A stretch of DNA of 64,000 nt from Neptunicoccus cionae (GTDB lineage Bacteria > Pseudomonadota > Alphaproteobacteria > Rhodobacterales > Rhodobacteraceae): positions 558,001 through 622,000 of the forward strand of contig NZ_PKOJ01000002.1 of assembly GCF_002860325.1 (NCBI RefSeq), written 5' to 3'. Under the pieces are notes generated by a model. The model did not search any database, had not been told where the DNA came from, and saw nothing but the letters and a program-made list of their open reading frames with translations. Each line of letters starts with the position of its first letter. The first letter of the stretch is position 1. Positions 56,717 through 64,000 of the stretch are shown one piece after another. Both the position numbers and the translations under genes were made by a program.

Positions 56717-56862
56717 AGTCTCATGGCTCCTGAAAGACGCAGTCTGCTGTTCCGGTTCTTCATGATACGGATGGCAAACGGTGTTCCGTCGCTGGATTTG
56801 AACTTTTTTTGTTTATTTTCGAAAAAGATTTGCAGGTTAAAATTGGAACCGGAGAACCCGAT

Positions 56863-56874
56863 ACAGTTAACTGT
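56863..56874. promoter_or_regulatory. 12-base palindrome upstream of the RND operon
   Basis: ACAGTTAACTGT, perfect, about 150 bases before the adaptor start. It could be an operator for a TetR- or MarR-type regulator; no regulator gene is adjacent. Confidence 0.35.
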
Positions 56875-56910
56875 TCGTCCTTCCAGCGGCCCTAAAAAAA
56901 GGGCTTCATT

Positions 56911-57621
56911 TCAGGCATGAAACAGAGTCCCGACATAATACGCAATCATAGCCGCAGCCCCCCCGATCAGCAGGGTCTCCAAAGCAGATCGCCACCACGG
57001 GCTGAGGGACCAGTGGCTTTTCAATGCTCCGATGACAAGAAACGTCAGCATCGTCATAACGGCCGAGATCGTGAACGCATTGTTCAAGCCGAGAATGAAT
57101 GGAAACAACGGCACAATACCAGCGAGCAGGAAAGCAATGAAGGTGGTGGCGGCGGATTTAACAGGGTGGGGATCAATACTGCTTAGCCCGTATTCCCCTT
57201 CCATCATCAGGGCAATCCAGTTTTCGCGGTTGCTTGTAATTTGCAATGCCGCTTGGTCAAGCACGTCGCCGGACAGGCCCTTCTGTTCCAGTATCTCGCG
57301 AACCTCCAGCAGTTCACCTTCGGGAAAACGGCTGATGTGGCTCTCTTCTATGCTGCGCAGACGGCGCATGTCGTCAAACTCTGCTTTGGTACCGGAATAG
57401 TTTGCAGCCGCCATGGAAAACCCGTCGGCCAGAACATTGGCAACGCCCAAAGCGATGATGATAAAAGGCGATAACCCCGCCCCTGCTACCCCGGCCACAA
57501 TGGCGAAGGTTGTGACTGCCCCGTCAATTGCACCGTAAACCGCATCCCGCAATATGCCCCGTCCGGGGGGCGCACCAATACGCGCTGCGATGTCGGCTTG
57601 CGTATGGCTGTGATCTGACAT
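56911..57621 (-). CDS. VIT1/CCC1-family transporter
   Basis: 236 residues with about five helices: the first pair around DAVYGAIDGAVTTFAIVAG and the ALGVANVLADGFSMAAANY segment with metal-binding charged residues. A helical cytoplasmic domain rich in Glu (LRSIEESHISRFPEGELLEVREIL) lies between helices. Members transport Fe2+ or Mn2+ in exchange for protons. It starts 71 bases downstream of the GST gene. Confidence 0.9.
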   Translation of the reverse strand: MSDHSHTQADIAARIGAPPGRGILRDAVYGAIDGAVTTFAIVAGVAGAGLSPFIIIALGVANVLADGFSMAAANYSGTKAEFDDMRRLRSIEESHISRFPEGELLEVREILEQKGLSGDVLDQAALQITSNRENWIALMMEGEYGLSSIDPHPVKSAATTFIAFLLAGIVPLFPFILGLNNAFTISAVMTMLTFLVIGALKSHWSLSPWWRSALETLLIGGAAAMIAYYVGTLFHA

Positions 57622-57692
57622 CCGGCCCCCTCTTCATTAACTTCTGGCGGCGCCGTGAAAGTGCTGTCAGCCCGTCGGCATCTCTCGCCGCT

Positions 57693-58493
57693 TCAGGCGA
57701 CCAACCCCAGTTCCGCATCACTCGCTGATGTTGAATACTTGTCTTTCGGGGGCCACGGGCGCGCCTGCCACGGGGGATCGAAAGCAAAGCTTGAAACCTT
57801 CCGCCCCTCAACCAGTGCCCCGTTGCCGGCACCAAGCGCGTAATCATAGTACAGCTTTACAATTTCTTCCTTGCTCACCTGCTTGGTTGCGTCATGGGCC
57901 ATACAAGCCTCTTTCCACTGCCGGACCCGTGCATAGTCCGGCGTGTCCGGAAGTTCGAAATCTTCATAATAGTCAAGGAACCAAAACCGCTTGAACATCG
58001 GTGTAAACACCGCTTCGGCCAGTCCGAAACTGTCAAACAGGAATGGCCCTTCGGTGCTATGGGCCTTCAGGAAATCATCCATCGAACGATAAAGGCTCAA
58101 CAGTTTTTCTAGATGGCTTCCGCGCTGGTCGGGGTCACGGTTCATAACGAACATATATCCCGCCATGGTAAACGGCCCTTCCTGTGCAACCAGCATGGAT
58201 TCAATCGCGTGCTCGGCCGGATCGCTACGCCGCAAGGACGGGCCCTCTATCACTTCATCGAGATATCGCAGGATCACGAGACTTTCCTTAAGGATCGTCC
58301 CGTCCGGTGTTTCCAACACTGGCAAGGCCGTTGTGCCCCGCGTTTTAGCAAGCAATTCAGGATCGCGCGGTTTGGTAATATCAACCACGCGGAACTCTAC
58401 CGCGTCTTCCTGCCCGCGAAGGGCCAGCAGGATCTCCAGCCTTTGGGAAAACGGGCAAACCGGAATGTGATAAACGATGTGTTTGTCGGGCAT
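57693..58493 (-). CDS. Glutathione S-transferase family protein
   Basis: 266 residues. The thioredoxin-like N-terminal domain has CPFSQR with the catalytic Cys13, and later RGTTALPVLETPDGTILKESLVIL, typical of the omega/beta-type enzymes that act as thiol transferases or dehalogenases. The C-terminal helical domain follows. GGAG sets the start at 58493. A perfect palindrome lies 45 bases upstream, and a TetR gene is divergent. Confidence 0.9.
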   Translation of the reverse strand: MPDKHIVYHIPVCPFSQRLEILLALRGQEDAVEFRVVDITKPRDPELLAKTRGTTALPVLETPDGTILKESLVILRYLDEVIEGPSLRRSDPAEHAIESMLVAQEGPFTMAGYMFVMNRDPDQRGSHLEKLLSLYRSMDDFLKAHSTEGPFLFDSFGLAEAVFTPMFKRFWFLDYYEDFELPDTPDYARVRQWKEACMAHDATKQVSKEEIVKLYYDYALGAGNGALVEGRKVSSFAFDPPWQARPWPPKDKYSTSASDAELGLVA

Positions 58494-58903
58494 GAGATGA
58501 CTCCTCAACCGGCACGGGCAGTCCGGTACTCTCGTTGTGAAATGACATTTCAGGGCCCCCGAAGCGGGAACCGAACCAATTGCAACAATAGTCTATCCTC
58601 GCAAGAACGGCTCCACCAAGACAAATTTCTCCCTTCTTCAGGGTGCAACATCTTGGCTCGTCCAAGCAAATCATGTGGCCAAACGGTAACTTCAGGTGTT
58701 GCAGATCGGCAAAATTCCAAAAAAATCGACAAGAAACGTTCATTTCTCACACTGCAATATCTTGATTAAAAACAACTTTCAATTTTAAGGTGAAAACATT
58801 GTTTATTTTTCTGGACATACGTTCAGTGGCAGTGATCAAATGGCGGACGAGCCGTTTAACCGGTCTGCGGGAAAAGGCCCACCAAGGAAAGGATTTGAAA
58901 CAA
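58494..58903. other. Divergent control region of GST and TetR genes
   Basis: 410 bases without a gene. AT-rich on its right half (58740–58805). It holds the perfect palindrome at 58538–58552 described separately. The TetR reading frame is open from 58790, but the AAGGAAAGG site places the start at 58904. Confidence 0.5.
58538..58552. promoter_or_regulatory. Candidate operator of the GST/TetR pair
   Basis: TGAAATG-A-CATTTCA, a perfect 7+1+7 inverted repeat, 45–59 bases before the GST start codon, the spot where a repressor would act. The natural candidate binder is the divergent TetR protein. Confidence 0.6.
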
Positions 58904-59518
58904 ATGATTCAGCTCGCGAAGATAAGCCGTCTCGCTGAAAAAGCAGAAGCCAGATCCTGCCGGCGGGCGTATAAAAAGGATCAGCTTGCCGATCACGCGA
59001 TCGAGACGCTGAAAACTCTGGGTTACGCGCACACCAGCCTGCGGGATATCGCAGAGGCTTCGAATGTTGCCGTTGGCACATTGCATTATTACTTTGAGGA
59101 CCGCGCCGATCTGATCAGCTATTGTGTGCGCCGATACAAAATCGCCTTCATTGCCGAGATGAACAGCATCCTCCAGACAGACTTGGAGCCGGAACGGATT
59201 GTGACACATTTTGTTCACGGCCTTTCATTGTCGATCCGGCGAGAGGCGGAAACCCACCGGCTCTGGTATGACATCCGCGCGCAAGGGATGTTTGATCCTG
59301 CGTTTATGGGAGTGGTAGAAAGTATAGAGAACGACCTGACCGAACTTGTCGCCGGACTACTTTCGCGATTGAATCTGCCGGTGGAACAGGCCGGACCCGT
59401 CTACCTCGTACTAGACGCAACCTTCCGGTATCACTTGCAAAAGCATCTCGCCGGAGCCCCAGACGCACCAGAAAACTTTGAACGGCAAACTCTTGCCCTG
59501 CTCTCAAAACTGATCTGA
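58904..59518 (+). CDS. TetR/AcrR-family transcriptional regulator
   Basis: 204 residues. Helix-turn-helix at about 40–65 with YAHTSLRDIAEASNVAVGTLHYYFEDRADLI; the C-terminal ligand domain is of moderate conservation. The N-terminus is longer by about 20 basic residues than usual (AKISRLAEKAEARSCRRAYKK). Divergent from GST and convergent with a second tetR gene, 3 bases apart. Confidence 0.9.
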   Translation: MIQLAKISRLAEKAEARSCRRAYKKDQLADHAIETLKTLGYAHTSLRDIAEASNVAVGTLHYYFEDRADLISYCVRRYKIAFIAEMNSILQTDLEPERIVTHFVHGLSLSIRREAETHRLWYDIRAQGMFDPAFMGVVESIENDLTELVAGLLSRLNLPVEQAGPVYLVLDATFRYHLQKHLAGAPDAPENFERQTLALLSKLI

Positions 59519-59521
59519 AAG

Positions 59522-60127
59522 TCAGGACATTTCCGCTTGGCGCATATCCTCGATCTCGCGGGCCATATCCTCGGCAAGTTCCTCAAATGCCGCAGCTTCC
59601 ATCTCTTGATGCAAAGCCAGCCGCAAGGCTGTAACATTGGCTTGAAAACGGCGGGCCAAACGGTTTGCATCCAACGCGTTTGAAAGTTCTTTGCAAGATT
59701 GCGCCGCACGAAAGGCAGCGGCAAATTCGTTATGCATTTCAGTCAGATACTCCTGCGTCGCAGCAGCAATGGCAGGTTCCGTGCTGCGGGTATCCACCAG
59801 CGTCTTTGTCAACATACAAGCCTGCCGCGCCCTGTCACCCGGAGCCAGTCTTGCGAAAGAGCGCAAGTAATCCGCCAGCGCTGCGAGCGGTGACTCTGCC
59901 TTGTCCATGATATCCCGCATTCTGGCACGCGACGCGTTGAAATAGCGTTCCAATGCCAGCAAATACAGGTTTTCTTTGGATGAAAAGGCGGCATAAATGC
60001 TGCCCGGCTTCATACTCAAGGTCTTTTCGAGATCTTTCAGAGAGGTTGCGTGAAACCCTTTTTCCCAAAACAGGGCCAGAGCGGACTCCAGCGCTGCTTC
60101 ACGATCATAAGGAGCCGCGCGCGCCAT
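59522..60127 (-). CDS. TetR/AcrR-family transcriptional regulator
   Basis: 201 residues. HTH: LALFWEKGFHATSLKDLEKTLSMKPGSIYAAFSSKENLYLLAL, a motif of the group with AF-type turn. It starts one base after the stop of the DsbA-type gene, so the two share a transcript and the regulator probably represses its own promoter, which has an operator-like palindrome. Confidence 0.9.
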   Translation of the reverse strand: MARAAPYDREAALESALALFWEKGFHATSLKDLEKTLSMKPGSIYAAFSSKENLYLLALERYFNASRARMRDIMDKAESPLAALADYLRSFARLAPGDRARQACMLTKTLVDTRSTEPAIAAATQEYLTEMHNEFAAAFRAAQSCKELSNALDANRLARRFQANVTALRLALHQEMEAAAFEELAEDMAREIEDMRQAEMS

Positions 60128-60128
60128 G

Positions 60129-60773
60129 TCAGACGGTCTCGCCGGCCAGATGGCGCAGCACGTTGGTGTAGTTTTCAACCCCTTGCGCACCGGTGACAAG
60201 GTGCTTGCGATTGAAGACCATCGCCGGAACGCCGCGAATGCCCTGTTGCACCCAGAACTGTTCCAGTTCCCGCACTGTAGACGCATAACGCTGATCCGCC
60301 AAAACCGCGACGGCTTCTTCGCGATCCAGCCCGATCTCGCTGGCCACATCCGCCAGTACGCCGTCGTCGGACAGATTGCGACGATGGGTGAAATGGGCGT
60401 CAAACAGCGCCATTTTCAGATCGTGTTTGCGGCCTTGGGTTTCTGCCCAATGCAGCAGTTGATGGGTGTTGAACGTGTTATGCATTCGCATGTCTTGTGC
60501 GAAATTGAAGGTAAACCCCAGATCCGCGCCAAGTTTGGTCATTTGCTGGCGGCTCTGTTCCGATTGTTCGGGCGTCGAGCCGTATTTCTCGACGATATGC
60601 TCGCGCATATTCTGGCCTTCTGCTGGCATTTCAGGGTTCAACTCGAACGGATGCCAGTGGATTTCATGATCGATTCCGGCGTTTTCCAACGCCTGCGCTA
60701 ACTGGCGGTATCCGATAATGCACCAAGGGCACATCACGTCGGAGATTATATCGATGCGGAGCGGATCAGTCAT
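60129..60773 (-). CDS. DsbA-family oxidoreductase (FrnE-like)
   Basis: 214 residues. Thioredoxin fold with active-site CPWC (Cys15, Cys18) directly in the first strand (IDIISDVMCPWCIIGYRQL), no signal peptide, and the cis-Pro segment RGVPAMVFNRKHLVTGAQ. FrnE-type proteins are cytosolic thiol isomerases or 2-hydroxychromene-carboxylate-type relatives linked to oxidative stress. First gene of a two-gene operon with tetR. AAAGGACACGTC gives the start. Confidence 0.92.
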   Translation of the reverse strand: MTDPLRIDIISDVMCPWCIIGYRQLAQALENAGIDHEIHWHPFELNPEMPAEGQNMREHIVEKYGSTPEQSEQSRQQMTKLGADLGFTFNFAQDMRMHNTFNTHQLLHWAETQGRKHDLKMALFDAHFTHRRNLSDDGVLADVASEIGLDREEAVAVLADQRYASTVRELEQFWVQQGIRGVPAMVFNRKHLVTGAQGVENYTNVLRHLAGETV

Positions 60774-60859
60774 GACGTGTCCTTTCAAGAATTTGGTCCC
60801 GCACTGTGTAGACGAGTGCGCAAAGGGCAGCAACACGGCCGCCCTGTGTTTACTTCTGT

Positions 60860-60887
60860 AAGATAGCGGTCACAGGACCGCTGTCAA
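60860..60887 (-). promoter_or_regulatory. Promoter of the dsbA–tetR operon with embedded operator palindrome
   Basis: On the minus strand: TTGACA (60887–60882), a 16-base spacer, TATCTT (60865–60860). The spacer plus its edges is an 18-base inverted repeat AGCGGTC-CTGT-GACCGCT (60865–60882). A repressor bound there would exclude RNA polymerase, the classic TetR arrangement. Confidence 0.7.
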
Positions 60888-60925
60888 AAACAACCCTGCG
60901 ACGCGGGAGGAACGCCGCAGGGTTG
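60886..60925 (-). terminator. Terminator of the AhpD-like gene
   Basis: CAACCCTGCG (plus-strand 60891–60900) pairs with CGCAGGGTTG (60916–60925), a perfect 10-base stem followed on the minus strand by TTTTT. The T-run touches the −35 of the next promoter. Confidence 0.88.
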
Positions 60926-60932
60926 AACCGGT

Positions 60933-61499
60933 TTATTCCGCTGCAACTTTGCTACGGGACCATTCAAATTTGCGGAACACTTCGTCCACAGGTGTTTTGG
61001 CGAAGTGGTTCACATAGTTGGACATCACCTTCTGTGCTGCACCCAGAATAACTTCGAGGATGTTGGTTGTGGTGAAGCCAGCGTCAAGGAAAGCTTGCGT
61101 ATCGGCATCATCCACAAAACCGCGGTTGCGGATTACCAGCAGCGTAAAGGTGCGCAGGGCTTCCAGTTTGGCGGTCGGCAGCGGTGTTTCGTTGCGCAGG
61201 GCTTCGGTGATGGCGTCATCCACCTTCATCATTTTGGCAATACCAGTGTGGGCCGGCACACAGTAGTGGCATTCGTGCTCTACGTTGATGGTCTGCCAGA
61301 CAACTGTTTTCTCTTCATCTGTCAGGCTTGTCGCCATGAACTGGGCGTGAGCAACCTGATAGGCTTCAAGCAGTTGCGGCGCATCGGCCATTGTACCGTG
61401 CAGGCCCGGAATACGGCCATTCGCTTTGTAGGATTTTTCCAGCAGCGGTTTGCCGGCTTCAGGTGCGGATTCGATTGTGTGGATTTTAAATTCGGCCAT
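60933..61499 (-). CDS. AhpD-like carboxymuconolactone decarboxylase family protein
   Basis: 188 residues. The motif Cys77-x2-Cys80-x3-His84 (ECHYCVPAH) is that of AhpD peroxidases and CMD-type thiol enzymes, which reduce peroxide or peroxiredoxins through a redox Cys pair. AGAGGAACG precedes the ATG at 61499. Two operator-like palindromes lie about 90–130 bases upstream. Own strong terminator; the dsbA–tetR operon follows. Confidence 0.88.
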   Translation of the reverse strand: MAEFKIHTIESAPEAGKPLLEKSYKANGRIPGLHGTMADAPQLLEAYQVAHAQFMATSLTDEEKTVVWQTINVEHECHYCVPAHTGIAKMMKVDDAITEALRNETPLPTAKLEALRTFTLLVIRNRGFVDDADTQAFLDAGFTTTNILEVILGAAQKVMSNYVNHFAKTPVDEVFRKFEWSRSKVAAE

Positions 61500-61586
61500 G
61501 GGGCGTTCCTCTTTTCGTTTTTCTGTACCCGAACACGGGCAGGTCTGTGCTCCCCCGCTTTGGGGTTGCACAAACAGATAACACAT

Positions 61587-61602
61587 TTGAGCGATCACTC
61601 AA
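61587..61602. promoter_or_regulatory. TetR-type operator-like palindrome 1
   Basis: TTGAGCGATCACTCAA: near-perfect 16-base palindrome (one mismatched pair), in the divergent region of the AhpD-like and FAD-protein genes. Confidence 0.65.
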
Positions 61603-61610
61603 TAGTGTAT

Positions 61611-61626
61611 TTGAGCAATCACTCAA
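61611..61626. promoter_or_regulatory. TetR-type operator-like palindrome 2
   Basis: TTGAGCAATCACTCAA, 15 of 16 bases identical to the first copy, with centres 24 bases apart (about two helical turns), so two repressor dimers could bind on nearly the same face. Confidence 0.65.
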
Positions 61627-61737
61627 ATGTGAGCATAACGGCCTCACTGGACAATTTCCGGTAGCACGCCACATTCTTTCCCAATCTGACCGGCGCCGCG
61701 GTTCGATGTGCCCGACTTACAAACCTAGGATGTTTTC

Positions 61738-63393
61738 ATGACACTTAAGACTGACAAGATTCGCATCGCATTGATCGGGGCCGGCCCGCGCGGGCTGGGC
61801 GCGCTGGAGGCACTGGTGGCGCGGGTCAAAAACAGCGACATAACGCTCGACCTGACATTATTTGACGACTTGCAACTCCCCGGTGCCGGTCCGAACTTTG
61901 ATCCGGCCCAGACTCCCCACAGCATCTTGAACATTCCCTTACGGGAGGTGGATATTCCGCCTGCACTCTCCCTGCCCTGCGGAGATTTTGCCAAATGGCA
62001 GGCCCATCGGGGTCACGGCGACACCGAAAGGTTTCCACCGCGTGCCGAACTCGGAGCGTATCTTATGGCGCGGTTTCGGGATCTGACCCGTTCCAGCGGC
62101 GTGAACATAAAAGTAACGGCGCTGAAAACCAAAGCCTCGCGGCTGGATCGTGCCGATGCGGGCTGGCAGATCAGGGCAGGTGATGAAACTTTCGGTCCTT
62201 TCGACGAAGTACTGCTCATTCCCGGCCAACCCCTTACCCCGCCGGACGAACAATGGGCGCGGTGGATCGAGCACGCGGAGGACACAGGAGCTTGCGTAAT
62301 TAACGCCTACCCCGACCGGCTGTTGTTGGCAGCAGCAGAAAGCTGGGCCGGACGAAAAGTCGGAATTCGCGGATTGGGTTTATCCACCTGCGATGTGATG
62401 CGCTTCCTGACGGTTGGTCTCGGCGGCCGCTTTGAAGCAGGGACGTACCACCCCTCCGGCAAGGAACCGGCCATGATCTATGCGTTTTCCCTGAACGGAC
62501 AGCCCCCCTTTCCCAAACCCGTAGACTCCACGCAGGACAAGAAATTCGACCCGACGCCTGAAGAAGTCGAGCAGTTTGAAATTGCCGTACAAGAAGCTGT
62601 TGCGCAGGAGCCGGACCGCGCCCTTACCCCCATTTGCGAGGCATTGCTTCCCCCTGTCGTTCGGATCGGCAAAGCACTGGAGGCAGGGTTTGATGAACAG
62701 GCGGTAAAGGAGTGGCTTCAGACCGAGCAAAGCTCTCCGGGTGAGCAAGAGAACGACAGCCCGGAAGAAGCCCTGAAACACGGCATTGCCATGGCCGAAG
62801 GGAGTGCACCTCCGACAGTGGGCTACTGCGTCGGACAGGTCTGGCGCAAGATACAGAACGAGTTACGCGCAAATTTCAATTCCGCCCAGATGGAAGCCGA
62901 CACAGCCCGAACAATCGTCGGCTTTGACGAGGGATTGAAGCGTTACTCCTACGGTCCGCCTTTGCGCTCTTCCAGAGAGCTTCTGGCCTTGTTAGAGGCC
63001 GGTCTGGTCAGCCTGCGCGTGGTCGACGACCCCGATATCGAGTTGATCGACGGCGGATGGCATCTGGAGGAACATGACGCAGAGGCGAATGTCTCGGTCA
63101 TGATTGACGCAGTTCTACCGCCCCCGTCGCTGGACGCTGTTTCGGACGGGCTCTTCGAGCAACTGAAATCGGAAGGCGCCCTGTGTCCTCGTTACGAAGG
63201 CTCCGGAGCAGCGACAGCCCCTGACGGGCAGGTTATTGACCGTGATGGAAACTTGCGGAACGGCCTCTCCATGCTTGGACGTCTGGCTCTTGGTAGCGTC
63301 ATTGCCGCCGATTCCATCCATGACTGTTTCGGCGCTTCCTCGGAACGTTGGGCGGATGGTGTGCTGGACCGCAAGGGCTATAACCAAGGCTAG
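61738..63393 (+). CDS. FAD/NAD(P)-binding protein
   Basis: 551 residues. N-terminal dinucleotide-binding motif IGAGPRGLGALE, followed by LFDDLQLPGAGPNFDPAQTP and a HSILNIPLREVDIP segment, typical of the large uncharacterised FAD-NAD(P)-binding family related to lysine/ornithine N-hydroxylases. A second nucleotide-binding stretch IRGLGLSTCDVMRFLTVGLGG lies in the middle. The substrate is unknown. It is divergent from the AhpD-like gene across the two operator-like sites. AGGATG precedes the start. Confidence 0.85.
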   Translation: MTLKTDKIRIALIGAGPRGLGALEALVARVKNSDITLDLTLFDDLQLPGAGPNFDPAQTPHSILNIPLREVDIPPALSLPCGDFAKWQAHRGHGDTERFPPRAELGAYLMARFRDLTRSSGVNIKVTALKTKASRLDRADAGWQIRAGDETFGPFDEVLLIPGQPLTPPDEQWARWIEHAEDTGACVINAYPDRLLLAAAESWAGRKVGIRGLGLSTCDVMRFLTVGLGGRFEAGTYHPSGKEPAMIYAFSLNGQPPFPKPVDSTQDKKFDPTPEEVEQFEIAVQEAVAQEPDRALTPICEALLPPVVRIGKALEAGFDEQAVKEWLQTEQSSPGEQENDSPEEALKHGIAMAEGSAPPTVGYCVGQVWRKIQNELRANFNSAQMEADTARTIVGFDEGLKRYSYGPPLRSSRELLALLEAGLVSLRVVDDPDIELIDGGWHLEEHDAEANVSVMIDAVLPPPSLDAVSDGLFEQLKSEGALCPRYEGSGAATAPDGQVIDRDGNLRNGLSMLGRLALGSVIAADSIHDCFGASSERWADGVLDRKGYNQG

Positions 63394-63421
63394 GATTATT
63401 CATACTGCAAAGCAGCAGCGG

Positions 63422-64000
63422 TTATTCCGCCGCCGCTGCTTTGTTCAGCAATCCTTCCAGCGCCTCGCGCAATTGGGTTTCCTGAAACGGTTTTGTAAGC
63501 ACCAAACAGTTGCCCAACACCTCAGCTGCCGGCACCTCTACACCGCCTGTTGCAAAGACGACGGGCAGATCCGGAAAACCCGCACGGGCCTGCGTTGCGA
63601 GTTCCTCGCCTGATTGTCCCGGTAGGCCGACATCCGTTACCAGTGCGTTAACGTTCTGTTCCTGTAACACCTGCAGAGCATCGGCCCCGTTGGTCGCCTC
63701 AAACACTGTGTAACCGGCCTCCCGCAGACCTTCTGCAATGTCAGTCAGGATCAGGAAGTCATCCTCGCAGACCAGAATGGAATAGTCGCTTGCAGTGCCG
63801 CCCTGTTCGACCCGTTCGCCCGCAGTTGCGCTGCCCTGCGAAGGCTCCGCTTCCTGCACTTTGTCCCGCGTTTCGGTCTGATCCGTTTCGGGCGGATAGG
63901 CCGCGTCGAGCACCTGACGGATTTTTCGCTGCAATTCCGACTGGGTGTAGGGCTTGCTCAACAATTGCACGCCTTCATCCAGGCGACCGTCATGCACAAT
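63422..64000 (-). CDS. C-terminal part of a hybrid sensor kinase with two receiver domains (5' end outside window)
   Basis: At least 192 codons, open past the right edge. It begins inside a first receiver domain (the end VHDGRLDEGVQLLSKPYTQSEL with its conserved Lys is visible), then an acidic linker and a full second receiver (ILVCEDDFLILTDIAEGL, phosphoacceptor Asp in ALVTDVGLPG, KPF). This is the layout of blue-light or general hybrid kinases of alphaproteobacteria. The kinase core is not visible here. Confidence 0.85.
   Translation of the reverse strand: MVHDGRLDEGVQLLSKPYTQSELQRKIRQVLDAAYPPETDQTETRDKVQEAEPSQGSATAGERVEQGGTASDYSILVCEDDFLILTDIAEGLREAGYTVFEATNGADALQVLQEQNVNALVTDVGLPGQSGEELATQARAGFPDLPVVFATGGVEVPAAEVLGNCLVLTKPFQETQLREALEGLLNKAAAAE

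Noticed and set aside
56885-56905. GCCCT–A-run–AGGGC hairpin at the end of the VIT gene as a terminator
   Set aside because: The T-run on the minus strand lies in the loop rather than after the stem, so it is not a convincing intrinsic terminator.

Overview
The window looks like chromosomal DNA of a marine-type alphaproteobacterium of the Rhodobacterales (Roseobacter group). The basis is a moderately high-GC sequence, a MipZ division ATPase (used by alphaproteobacteria that lack Min), the alphaproteobacterial translation cluster ffh–GNAT–chorismate mutase–rpsP and rimM–phosphotransferase–trmD–rplS, BluB, an Flp-like micro-pilin, and protein sequences of roseobacter type. The assignment is by recognition only; no database search was possible.

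Layout. 0–7 kb: an MscS channel cut by the left edge, translationally coupled to a six-TM protein with a 2Fe-2S ferredoxin domain, then an HpcH/HpaI aldolase, argE, a flavin-reductase/LysR-sensor fusion and an orphan pilin. 7–20 kb: tryptophan 2,3-dioxygenase, TypA/BipA, an NAD-type glutamate dehydrogenase, a hydroxyisobutyrate-dehydrogenase-like enzyme, pirin, DoxX, a PhnA-domain protein, a secreted RTX protein, ExoD and LepA. 20–34 kb: a small exported protein, an H-type lectin, hpd with a Rieske protein and a divergent Lrp regulator, an MFS transporter, a DegT aminotransferase, a Kef-type antiporter, a HyuA-type hydrolase, a crotonase, AsmA and an EamA exporter. 34–49 kb: mipZ, rpmE and the translation cluster, which is interrupted by an opposite-strand block (sensor kinase plus two half ABC exporters) and by bluB. 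49–52 kb: azoreductase, EamA, ArsR, tRNA-Met(CAT), and a decayed tyrosine-recombinase tail next to terC. 52–64 kb: an RND pump with its adaptor, a VIT-family transporter, GST, two TetR regulators, a FrnE-like DsbA, an AhpD-like protein, a large FAD/NAD(P)-binding protein, and the end of a hybrid sensor kinase.

How the genes work together. Housekeeping translation genes sit in ATGA-coupled strings. The right-hand 12 kb reads as an envelope, xenobiotic and thiol-redox stress neighbourhood. Each of three adjacent control regions there holds a clear palindrome: at 58538–58552 (GST/TetR), at 60865–60882 (inside the dsbA–tetR promoter) and a tandem pair at 61587–61626 (AhpD-like/FAD protein). Aromatic amino-acid degradation is represented by kynA and hpd. 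The only sign of past mobile DNA is the integrase remnant beside tRNA-Met. I found no CRISPR array, intact insertion sequence, prophage or toxin–antitoxin pair.
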